NCBI GenBank assembly: GCA_001708385.1
Contig: CP012388.1
Location: forward strand, 2,046,001-2,110,000
DNA: 64,000 nt
Origin: Flavobacterium psychrophilum
GTDB lineage: Bacteria; Bacteroidota; Bacteroidia; Flavobacteriales; Flavobacteriaceae
Reading direction: 5' to 3'
In this document: one piece after another, positions 28,103 to 36,108 of the stretch
Layout: each line of letters starts with the position of its first letter
Numbering within the stretch: position 1 is the stretch's first letter
Program-made: the position numbers and the translations under genes
Notes under the pieces: generated by a model
The model's input: the letters and a program-made list of their open reading frames with translations, nothing else
Told to the model about the DNA's origin: nothing
Databases searched by the model: none

Positions 28103-30538
28103 TTATTCGTATTTAAGGTAAGTAAGTACATCTACCCTGGTAGCCTGGTAGGCTCTTGAAAGTACAACAGCAAGCGTTAAAACCATAAGTACCGTAAATC
28201 CAATTATAAACGGAAGTATAGAAATATCGATACGGTAGGCAAAGGTTTCAAGCCACTTGTCCAGCAGCATCCATGCCGGTACATAAGCAATAAGAAAACC
28301 TGTAATGCAAAACACTACATATTGCTTTGAGAGGGCTAGTAACAGCACACCGGTATCGGCGCCAAGAGTTTTGCGTATGGCAATTTCTTTCATCCTGCGT
28401 TGAATACTGTACGATGACAAGGCAAACAAACCAAACAGTGCAATAAGAATTACCACAACATTAAGCAACGAAAACAAGTCCTTTTGTTTTACATACGCCT
28501 TGTAGGTGTTCGCAAAATTGGCATTTACAAAAGCATAGTCAAACGGGTAGTCGGTATCTATTTTGGTAGTCCATAATTTTTCCAACCCGGCCAGGGTTTG
28601 TTCCATGTTTTCGGCCTTTACTTTTATGGTAATACCGTTTACATTGCCAAACATCCAGTCGATAGTCTTAAAATGAAAAAACGTCATCGGCGGAATTGGC
28701 TCATTAATGTTCTGAAAGTGAAAATCTTTAACCACACCCACTATTTTCAGTTTTTCATCATTCCATTTTATTTCTTTGCCAATAGGGTCTTTTTCGCCCA
28801 TCATTCTAACGGCCGTTTCATTAACCAATACAGAATTAATAGTATCTGATGACAAAGCAGGCGATAGATTACGACCCTTAACAACTTTTATCTTTAGCAT
28901 ATCCAGCATTTCAAAATCTACTGCCATATTCTTAGCCTGCACATTAACTGTTTCGCGATAACTAAAGTTAGACGATGAACTTGCCTCACTGCCAAATGTA
29001 AACGCCCCTGCAGAGACTTCCTCTACACCCTCTATTTTTCGAACCTCCTGCTTAACGGTTTCATAGCGCTGCATCATAACCGGTGTCCAGTCTCTTTTAC
29101 TCCAGTCGTAATTGGGCTGCCTGTATTGCACCTGTATAACCTGGTCTCCTGTAAAGCCAAGGTCTTTATTGGTTAGGTATTCTATTTGGCGGTATACTAT
29201 ATACGATCCTACAATAAAAAAAGACGCTATTGCAAATTGCAGTATAAGCATACCATTACGCAGCCATACCCCGCTTTTACTTCGCCCGAAATTGCCTTTA
29301 AGCACATTCAGCGTTTCGAAATTGGAAACATACACCGCCGGAAATATACCCGACATCACTATAACCACTATAAAAATGGCTATCAGCTGCACGTAAAACT
29401 GACTGCCGTGTATAGCGAGTTCTTTGCCCAAAAAGTCGTTATAATAGGGTAACGAAAGCTCTACTATTACCAAGGCCAACAGAATTGCAAATAAGGTCGT
29501 AAGTATTGTTTCAAAAATAAACTGCCTTATAATATTGCCTTTTCCTGCGCCTAAAATTTTACGCACCCCAACTTCTTTTGCCCTTTTAACCGCATTTGCA
29601 GTAGCTAGGTTTACATAGTTTACAATAGATAGTATAAGCACCAGTACAGATAATCCTGCCATAATAAGCAGGAAACGGTAGTTACCTTTCCCTTCCGGGC
29701 TGCCATGCGCTACAGAATGCAGCCTGATATCTTTAAGCGCTTCAAGGTACACCATGGTTTCGCCATGTTTTTTTACGTACTCTTCTGGTGTAAGTCCTTC
29801 TTCTTTAGCATTTGCTTTTGTCCTGTTCTCAAAGTATATTTTTCTTATTCCTGCTTCTACTGCTTTTGCTTTAGCAGGGTCTTTAAGTTTTAAGAATAAC
29901 CCAAAACTATAGTTACCCCATTGATCTTTATTATCCTTTAGCCTGCTGTCTATGCCGTTAAATACCATGTTAGGTTCAAACGACGATTTTTGGTTAAGCC
30001 TGTATACTCCCTTTACCGAAAATACACCACCGTTAGCAAACTTTATGGTCTTGTTCATCGGGTCGGCATCGCCAAACAGCAGCTTAGCCGCTGCTTCAGA
30101 TATTGCAACAGAATTTGGCGTGACCGAAGTAGCAGCACTTCCTTTTACAAACTCAAAAGGAAAGAAAGAAAAAAAGTTGTTTTGTGCACTTATAATCTTG
30201 CTGACAACCTGACCTTTTCCGTTATAACTTACTACGTTTTCATGGTACCAGTCGTCCATATAACAATAGTCGGCAACCTCAGGAAGCAGTGCCTTTGCCA
30301 ATGCGCCTGTCTGTGCGATATTTGTTGCCCATACATTACCGTTCCCCAAATCGTTTATTACCTGAAAGGTATTGTCTTTATTGGGGTTCCATTGGTTGTA
30401 CGAATGTTCGTCGTTCCAGTACAATATGGCAAACACCAGCCCGGCAATACCAAGGCTAAGCCCAAGCACATTTAGCGCCGTAAAGAACTTGTTGTTCTTT
30501 ATCTGATATAAATATATTTTTAGCCAGTTCTTTAACAT
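28103..30538 (-). CDS. MacB/FtsX-type ABC transporter permease, copy 3
   Basis: This 811-residue permease is the most divergent and the first transcribed of the three, with sequence differences concentrated in the first periplasmic domain and in the segment around 480-600. It keeps both FtsX blocks and the QRRMKEIAIRKTLGAD motif. It is separated from the upstream ATPase gene by a 147-bp spacer that contains a 23-bp imperfect inverted repeat. Confidence 0.93.
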   Translation of the reverse strand: MLKNWLKIYLYQIKNNKFFTALNVLGLSLGIAGLVFAILYWNDEHSYNQWNPNKDNTFQVINDLGNGNVWATNIAQTGALAKALLPEVADYCYMDDWYHENVVSYNGKGQVVSKIISAQNNFFSFFPFEFVKGSAATSVTPNSVAISEAAAKLLFGDADPMNKTIKFANGGVFSVKGVYRLNQKSSFEPNMVFNGIDSRLKDNKDQWGNYSFGLFLKLKDPAKAKAVEAGIRKIYFENRTKANAKEEGLTPEEYVKKHGETMVYLEALKDIRLHSVAHGSPEGKGNYRFLLIMAGLSVLVLILSIVNYVNLATANAVKRAKEVGVRKILGAGKGNIIRQFIFETILTTLFAILLALVIVELSLPYYNDFLGKELAIHGSQFYVQLIAIFIVVIVMSGIFPAVYVSNFETLNVLKGNFGRSKSGVWLRNGMLILQFAIASFFIVGSYIVYRQIEYLTNKDLGFTGDQVIQVQYRQPNYDWSKRDWTPVMMQRYETVKQEVRKIEGVEEVSAGAFTFGSEASSSSNFSYRETVNVQAKNMAVDFEMLDMLKIKVVKGRNLSPALSSDTINSVLVNETAVRMMGEKDPIGKEIKWNDEKLKIVGVVKDFHFQNINEPIPPMTFFHFKTIDWMFGNVNGITIKVKAENMEQTLAGLEKLWTTKIDTDYPFDYAFVNANFANTYKAYVKQKDLFSLLNVVVILIALFGLFALSSYSIQRRMKEIAIRKTLGADTGVLLLALSKQYVVFCITGFLIAYVPAWMLLDKWLETFAYRIDISILPFIIGFTVLMVLTLAVVLSRAYQATRVDVLTYLKYE

Positions 30539-30593
30539 GTGATTTGTGGATTTGATTATCCGTGATTTGATTGATGATGATTAGTTTGTTGAC

Positions 30594-30676
30594 GGTTGTC
30601 AGTTGATGGTTGTCGGAACTCACTCTGATGGAGGCATTCAGCCAATATCTGATCTGACAATCATCAACCGATAACC
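30594..30676. repeat. Imperfect inverted repeat between ATPase and permease genes
   Basis: The 23-bp arms at 30594-30616 and 30654-30676 match at about 19 of 23 positions as an inverted repeat, with the motifs GTTGATGGTTGTC and its partner. The left part also has internal GTTGAC-type repetition. It lies inside the efflux operon and could be a dispersed repeat, an mRNA-processing site or a partial terminator that lowers permease expression relative to the ATPase. Confidence 0.6.
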
Positions 30677-30685
30677 AAAAACTAT

Positions 30686-31396
30686 TTATGCCTCATTCGT
30701 TACAAAAACATCTGTATTCCTGCTGTTTTTTCTTTCGCTAAGCACCATACCGTCTTTCATTATTATGGTTTTCTGCGAGAACGATGCATCATATTCAGAG
30801 TGGGTTACCATAAGTATGGTTGCCCCTGCTGCATGCAGGTCGGTAAGTAGTTCCATCACCTCATTACCGTTTTTACTGTCAAGGTTCCCTGTAGGCTCAT
30901 CGGCAAGTATAATTTTTGGGTCGTTAACCAATGCCCTTGCTACGGCAGCCCTTTGCTGCTGACCTCCCGAAAGCTGCTGCGGAAAATGTTTCAGCCTGTG
31001 CGAAATGGCAAGCCTTTCTGCAATAGCTTCCACTTTTTTCTTTCTTTCGCCAGATGGTACATTGTTATAAATAAGGGGTAGTTCTATATTGTCGTAAACC
31101 GAAAGCTCGTCGATAAGGTTAAAGTTCTGGAATACAAAGCCTACGTTTTCTTTTCTCATTTTCGACTTTTCGCTTTCGCTGAGTCCGTTTATTTCTTTAC
31201 CCAACAGCTGATAGCTTCCGCCCGATGCGCTATCCAGCATACCAACAATATTTAAAAGGGTCGATTTTCCACAGCCCGAAGCACCCATTATGGTTACGAA
31301 TTCACCCTGTTTTACCTCAAGCGAAACATCGTTAAGTGCTTTGGTCTCTACTTCTTCTGTTCTGAATACTTTTGAAAGGTTTTTAATATGTATCAT
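30686..31396 (-). CDS. ABC transporter ATP-binding protein (MacB/LolD type)
   Basis: The 236-residue ATPase has Walker A GASGCGKST (38-46), the signature LSGGQQQRAAVARAL (near 142) and Walker B IILADEPTGNLD (near 160). This is the LolD/MacB/FtsE subfamily that pairs with FtsX-type permeases. It is the only ATPase gene in an operon with three permeases and probably serves all of them from the cytoplasmic side of the inner membrane. Confidence 0.96.
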   Translation of the reverse strand: MIHIKNLSKVFRTEEVETKALNDVSLEVKQGEFVTIMGASGCGKSTLLNIVGMLDSASGGSYQLLGKEINGLSESEKSKMRKENVGFVFQNFNLIDELSVYDNIELPLIYNNVPSGERKKKVEAIAERLAISHRLKHFPQQLSGGQQQRAAVARALVNDPKIILADEPTGNLDSKNGNEVMELLTDLHAAGATILMVTHSEYDASFSQKTIIMKDGMVLSERKNSRNTDVFVTNEA

Positions 31397-31506
31397 ACTA
31401 TTGATTTTTGGCTGCTGCCTGCCGGAGTTGATTACGCTCCATACATACAGCTTGGTTAATGATTGTTTTTTCTGATTTTTTTGATTGATGACTGAACTCT
31501 CCGCTG

Positions 31507-31935
31507 TTATTTACTCAAACCCCACTTACATTTATACGAGCCGCTGGTTTGCTTTCCTGTAAATTTAATTTTATACTCTTTGCCCGCTGCAAGAGAAATT
31601 ATTTCAGTGTCTTTTTTGTTTTCATTAAAAGTGTGTTCTAACAATGTGTTACCATCGATGTCGGTTACTTCCATTTCCAGTTTACCTTCTTTTACTACAA
31701 TATCGTAGGCAAGGTTAACGTTGGCAGCCTTACCGGGAGTAAGCGTAAAATATACCTGTCCTGTAAACTCTTTGTATGTTGCATCGCTATAGGTATCGGT
31801 ATGATGGTTTGTCCATTGCTTATCTTTTACAGGCTGTATAAAATGCAGCCCCGTAGCCTTAATTGTCCCCTCCTGCGCTGCCATTTTTACTATTGACATA
31901 ACTATGACAATAAATAATAAAACTAACTTCTTCAT
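31507..31935 (-). CDS. Small secreted protein of unknown function in efflux operon
   Basis: This 142-residue protein has a signal peptide (about 1-20, ending MAAQ) and a predicted beta-rich mature part with segments such as KLEMEVTDIDGNTLLEHTF and EYKIKFTGKQTSGSYKCKW. I do not recognise the family. It sits between the adaptor and ATPase genes, 5 bp after the adaptor, so it is probably a periplasmic or surface accessory or cargo of the exporter. Confidence 0.8.
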   Translation of the reverse strand: MKKLVLLFIVIVMSIVKMAAQEGTIKATGLHFIQPVKDKQWTNHHTDTYSDATYKEFTGQVYFTLTPGKAANVNLAYDIVVKEGKLEMEVTDIDGNTLLEHTFNENKKDTEIISLAAGKEYKIKFTGKQTSGSYKCKWGLSK

Positions 31936-31940
31936 AATTC

Positions 31941-33185
31941 TTATTCGTTTGTTATATTTAAAACTTCTACTTTTTCATAATCTTTATATGATGATGTAAC
32001 CACCTTTTCGCCAGGTTTAAGCCCTTCGGTAACCTCATAATACAGCGGATTTTCGCGCCCCGTTTTAATAGCCCGCTTTTCTGCCTTATCGCCATTTACC
32101 ACAAAGATCCAACGCCCGGCTGTAACATCAAAAAAGCTTCCTTTAGGCAATACGGTAGTCTTAGATTTTTCAGAAAGTATAAGCCTTACTCCAAAGCTAA
32201 GCCCCTGCTTAACATCGGGCAATACTTTGCCAATAAAGTTAAGCTCTACAATAAAGCGGCCGCCCTTAATTTCCGGTATAACCTTCATTACCTCAACATC
32301 CAGCGTTTCGCCTTTAAAGTCTACCTTTCCTTTTTGCCCTACGCCTACACGCTCCAGGTAAAACTCATCAACATCTGCCATAAGCTTATACCCTTTCATA
32401 ACGTCTATCTTACCTATGCTTTCGCCTGCAATATAGTTTTTACCCAGCACCGGCTCAAACGATGTTAACCTTCCTGCCATTGGCGCGGTAACCAAAAAGT
32501 TCTTTTTGTTGGTACGCAGTATGCCAAGGCTTTTGTACATTATCGCCTGCGACTGGCTCATCTGGCCTATCTGCATCAGGTTGGCCTGTTTTTCTTTCTG
32601 TATACTTTGCTGGATTATATTCTTACGCTCCTTTTGGAACCTGAAATTCTCCTTTGTCTTTTCCCACTCGTTTTTAGAAAGTATCTCTTCCTTAAACAAC
32701 TTCTCATTAAGGTCATACAGGTTTTTGGCATCCTGATAGTCATGGTCTATTGCAACCAGGTCTTTTGCCATGTTAAGCTCCTGGTTTCTTAAATCCAGCT
32801 TGGCTTTGTTCAGGTTATTTATCTGTTCTATTATAGATGTTTCCTGCGTAACATAGCCCAGTTCGGTATTTGGGTTATACAATCTTGCCAACGGCTGCCC
32901 TTTGGTAACCATATCGCCGTTAGATACAAATATCTCCTGAATCGATCCTCCTTCAATAACATTTAGCAGCATCGCGTTTAGCGGCTCTACCTTTGCCTGA
33001 AATACAATAAAGTCTTCAAAATAATTATCCTCTACCGCCTTAATTGCAATCTCACTCTTTTTAACGGTTAGTCCTCTTTTTTTGGTTACCGATGCATACA
33101 CAAAATAGCCTGCCAATAAAAAAGCGGGCAGCGCCATGAGCAGATACTTATTTTTTCTATTTTTACGGGTAACGATAGTGTCCAT
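31941..33185 (-). CDS. HlyD/MacA-type periplasmic adaptor
   Basis: This 414-residue membrane-fusion protein has an N-terminal membrane anchor (about 14-32), a lipoyl-like half (around GDMVTKGQPLARLYNP), a long coiled coil (about 110-215), the second lipoyl half and C-terminal beta-barrel and membrane-proximal domains. It would bridge the permease(s) and the TolC channel. It is the first gene of the efflux operon and divergent from the NtrC-type regulator gene. Confidence 0.93.
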   Translation of the reverse strand: MDTIVTRKNRKNKYLLMALPAFLLAGYFVYASVTKKRGLTVKKSEIAIKAVEDNYFEDFIVFQAKVEPLNAMLLNVIEGGSIQEIFVSNGDMVTKGQPLARLYNPNTELGYVTQETSIIEQINNLNKAKLDLRNQELNMAKDLVAIDHDYQDAKNLYDLNEKLFKEEILSKNEWEKTKENFRFQKERKNIIQQSIQKEKQANLMQIGQMSQSQAIMYKSLGILRTNKKNFLVTAPMAGRLTSFEPVLGKNYIAGESIGKIDVMKGYKLMADVDEFYLERVGVGQKGKVDFKGETLDVEVMKVIPEIKGGRFIVELNFIGKVLPDVKQGLSFGVRLILSEKSKTTVLPKGSFFDVTAGRWIFVVNGDKAEKRAIKTGRENPLYYEVTEGLKPGEKVVTSSYKDYEKVEVLNITNE

Positions 33186-33253
33186 TTCAGCTTATTTATC
33201 TTACAGTAATGCAATTTTGTGCCACAATTTTAAAACCAACAATTTGCTGAAAT
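33184..33253. promoter_or_regulatory. Inverted repeat flanking the efflux-operon promoter region
   Basis: ATTTCAGC (33184-33191) and GCTGAAAT (33246-33253) form a perfect 8-bp inverted repeat that brackets the sigma-54-like element in the divergent promoter region. It could bind a dimeric regulator or be incidental. Confidence 0.35.
33210..33224 (-). promoter_or_regulatory. Sigma-54-like promoter of efflux operon (spacer one base short)
   Basis: Read on the minus strand this is TGGCACAAAATTGCA, very close to the sigma-54 consensus TGGCAC-N5-TTGCA, but with N4. The GG-to-GC distance is 9 rather than 10. It lies 25 bp upstream of the adaptor start, where a -24/-12 promoter would be expected, and beside an NtrC-type activator gene. 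Confidence 0.5.
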
Positions 33254-33286
33254 TGAACAACTTATAAATTCACTTTACTTTGCAAG

Positions 33287-33314
33287 TGTCCGATAATGAA
33301 CACCTTTTGTCCGA
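33287..33314. promoter_or_regulatory. Direct repeats TGTCCGA, candidate activator sites
   Basis: TGTCCGA occurs at 33287-33293 and 33308-33314, exactly 21 bp (two helical turns) apart, about 90-115 bp upstream of the proposed efflux-operon start. That is a typical position for binding sites of a sigma-54 activator. They also overlap the leader of the regulator gene, allowing autoregulation. Confidence 0.4.
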
Positions 33315-33327
33315 AAACGTACAGTAC

Positions 33328-34674
33328 ATGAAAAAAACACAGGCCAATATTTTAGTAATAGACGATCAGGAAGATATACTCTTTGCCTCTAAAATGGTTT
33401 TAAAGAAGCATTTTGAGACCATTTATACCCTGAGCGACCCTAAAAAAATACTCGCAACCCTGGCAGAACACCCCATAGATGTGGTGCTTTTGGATATGAA
33501 CTACCGTATAGGTTTTGAAGACGGCCGCGAAGGTATTTATGCCCTTAAAGAGATAAAAACCTTTTCGCCACAAACCACAGTAATTTTAATGACAGCCTTT
33601 GGCAAGGTAGAAACTGCTGTAGAAGGGCTAAAGCTCGGCGCTTTTGATTATATACTGAAACCGTGGGATAACGAAAAGTTGTTGTTCGTGGTAAAATCGG
33701 CAGTAGAAGAAAGCCGCAAAGAGCGTAAAAAAGAAGCACGCCTGCCTAAAAAAGAAGCTTTTTTTGTGGGCGATTCGCCTGCCATAAAACGCGCGTATTC
33801 GCTTTCAGAAAAAGTAGCAAAAACCGATGCCAACGTACTTATACTTGGCGAGAACGGCACAGGTAAATATGTAATGGCAAATTACATTCACCAAAATTCT
33901 AACCGTGCTGCGCAGCCTTTTATGCATGTAGACCTGGGTTCGCTTAGCGACACCATTTTTGAGAGCGAATTGTTCGGTTATGCCAAAGGTGCTTTTACAG
34001 ATGCCAAACTTGATACCCCTGGACGTTTTGAACTTTCCAACAACGGAACTATTTTTCTTGACGAAATTGGCAACGTTCCAATTCACCTTCAGTCGAAACT
34101 GTTGCAGGTACTACAAAATAAATCGGTTACCCGATTAGGCGAGGCCAAAGCCCGACCGCTTAATGTACGCATTATTACGGCTACCAATATCGACCTGAAG
34201 CAGGAAGCTGCACTTAAAAATTTCAGGGAAGATTTATACTACCGCATCAACACTATGGAAATTACCCTTCCGCCACTTCGCGAACGTCGTGAAGACCTTG
34301 TTCCACTGGCAGAATTTTTACTGGAAAAGATTGCGGGTAAATACGAACGTGACAGTATTGCCTTTGATGCCGATGCATTACAAAAAATGGCACTGCACTC
34401 CTGGAATGGTAACATCCGCGAAATGGAAAATCGTATAGAGCGTGCCGTTATACTTTGTGAAAACAACACTATTACTGCGGGCGACCTTGACCTTACACAC
34501 GTTACTGCTGTATCTGCAAAAGAAGAGGCACAGCTTTCTGACATTGAAAAAGCAACTATAGAAAAAGCACTGCAAAAACATAGCTTCAACATTAGTAAAA
34601 CCGCCGAAGAGCTCGGACTTTCGCGCGCTGCATTGTATAGAAGGATGGAAAAACACGAAATTGGCAACCACTAA
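33328..34674 (+). CDS. NtrC-type sigma-54-dependent response regulator
   Basis: This 448-residue protein has an N-terminal receiver domain with the likely phosphoacceptor Asp56 (VVLLDMNY), a AAA+ domain with Walker A GENGTGK (near 173), Walker B TIFLDEIG and a sigma-54-contact loop GAFTDA (near 222; the common form is GAFTGA), and a C-terminal Fis-type helix-turn-helix (NISKTAEELGLSRAALYRRM). Start ATG 33328 is chosen because the product begins MKKTQANILVIDD directly before the receiver; in-frame TTG 33280 is possible. It probably activates the divergent efflux operon with the kinase encoded immediately downstream. Confidence 0.93.
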   Translation: MKKTQANILVIDDQEDILFASKMVLKKHFETIYTLSDPKKILATLAEHPIDVVLLDMNYRIGFEDGREGIYALKEIKTFSPQTTVILMTAFGKVETAVEGLKLGAFDYILKPWDNEKLLFVVKSAVEESRKERKKEARLPKKEAFFVGDSPAIKRAYSLSEKVAKTDANVLILGENGTGKYVMANYIHQNSNRAAQPFMHVDLGSLSDTIFESELFGYAKGAFTDAKLDTPGRFELSNNGTIFLDEIGNVPIHLQSKLLQVLQNKSVTRLGEAKARPLNVRIITATNIDLKQEAALKNFREDLYYRINTMEITLPPLRERREDLVPLAEFLLEKIAGKYERDSIAFDADALQKMALHSWNGNIREMENRIERAVILCENNTITAGDLDLTHVTAVSAKEEAQLSDIEKATIEKALQKHSFNISKTAEELGLSRAALYRRMEKHEIGNH

Positions 34675-36003
34675 ATGAAACAACTACAACTTTACCAACT
34701 GCTCTTCCTGCGCATTGTGCTAATTATAATAGCCGTGGGCAGTGGCTTTCTGCTGTTACAAAAAGATTTGGTATATACCGCTTCTTTCATATTTTTGGTG
34801 TTCATACTATTGCTGTTCGAGCTGTTCGCCTTTATCCGTAATACATTCCTATTTTACGACAAGACCATAAGTGCTATACTCAACAATGATTTTTCTGCCG
34901 ATTTCTCAAGGCTTAGCTCTTTCGAGAATTACCGGAATCTTTTCAGATTATATGACAGGCTTAAAAATATGCAGAACGAACAGGTATCTAAAGATATCGT
35001 GTATCGTTCTATCCTGAATAATATAGAGACCGGGGTGCTTATACTGGAAAAAAAGGAAGCCGACTGGGGTATTTTCCTGATGAATGATTACTTTTCTGAG
35101 CATTTTACTGTTCCTAAAGTTTCAAAGTGGAGCTACCTGCGCAACCAGATTCCGGCACTATGCTCTATTATAGAGGAGCGCGATTTTAGCGATATGCGTA
35201 CCTCATTACAGGTGCGTGTTGGCAATACAGACAGCCAGACCTTTATGCTGCAAACCTCTAAAACCAAAACATACGATACCGATTATTATATTATCCTTTT
35301 AGATTCTATACAGAAAGTAATTGCAAAAAAAGAGAAGGATGCCTGGATTAACCTAATGAAGGTCATTTCACATGAGCTGATGAATTCCATCACCCCCATA
35401 CGATCGCTGGCGCAGAATATGGAAGAGATCGTGGCGCAGGATGACCTTTCTAAAGACGATCTTAACGACATCAAGGAAAGTGTATCTGCGATGATACACC
35501 GCAGCGACCACCTTCAAAACTTTATAGACAGCTACCGAAAGCTTGCCATGCTGCCATCCCCCAATAAAGAGGTGCTGAACCTTGAAACAACGATGAATGG
35601 CGTGCTTAAAATTATGGCACCGCTGTTTAAAAATGCCGGGGTTACCATTCACAACACCATTGGCTTTAACCGCCGCTTTATGGCTGATGCACTGCAACTG
35701 GAACAGGTGCTTATTAATCTTTTCACCAACAGTATTTATGCACTTGAAGGGCTGTCTGAAAAAGAGATCACCATTACTGCCGAGTTTAGAAACGGGCGTA
35801 TTTTTATTACTATTACCGATACCGGAAACGGCATAGACCCCGCCATTGAAGACAAAATATTCTTGCCATTTTTTACCACACGTAAAGAAGGCGCAGGTAT
35901 TGGACTTACCCTCTCTAAAAATATTATTGAAGCCCACGGTGGCTACCTTACCTACCAAAACGAAGGTAACGTTACACAATTTACTATTTGTTTGATTGAG
36001 TAA
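34675..36003 (+). CDS. Sensor histidine kinase, partner of NtrC-type regulator
   Basis: This 442-residue kinase has two N-terminal transmembrane helices (about 10-30 and 33-53) with almost no periplasmic loop, a PAS-like central region, the H-box ISHELMNSITPIRSL (phospho-His near 232), the N-box LFTNSIYAL and ATP-lid motifs DTGNGID and GAGIGLTLSKN. Its start follows the regulator stop with no spacer. It is likely to sense an envelope or membrane signal rather than an external ligand and to control the adjacent exporter. Confidence 0.94.
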   Translation: MKQLQLYQLLFLRIVLIIIAVGSGFLLLQKDLVYTASFIFLVFILLLFELFAFIRNTFLFYDKTISAILNNDFSADFSRLSSFENYRNLFRLYDRLKNMQNEQVSKDIVYRSILNNIETGVLILEKKEADWGIFLMNDYFSEHFTVPKVSKWSYLRNQIPALCSIIEERDFSDMRTSLQVRVGNTDSQTFMLQTSKTKTYDTDYYIILLDSIQKVIAKKEKDAWINLMKVISHELMNSITPIRSLAQNMEEIVAQDDLSKDDLNDIKESVSAMIHRSDHLQNFIDSYRKLAMLPSPNKEVLNLETTMNGVLKIMAPLFKNAGVTIHNTIGFNRRFMADALQLEQVLINLFTNSIYALEGLSEKEITITAEFRNGRIFITITDTGNGIDPAIEDKIFLPFFTTRKEGAGIGLTLSKNIIEAHGGYLTYQNEGNVTQFTICLIE

Positions 36004-36043
36004 AGTTTTAGCTACGCATGACACTCGCACCGGCACCCCGGCA

Positions 36044-36076
36044 TAAAAAAAGAGGCCACGCAAATGCGTGGCCTCT
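36044..36076 (-). terminator. Terminator of phosphatase megaprotein gene
   Basis: Perfect stem GAGGCCACGCA/TGCGTGGCCTC with a 2-nt AA loop. On the minus strand it is followed by seven T residues. It closes the transcript of the giant phosphatase gene; the plus side has only a weak T-run. Confidence 0.88.
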
Positions 36077-36108
36077 CACTTTCAAAAAACTATCCTAAAC
36101 TAAAACTA

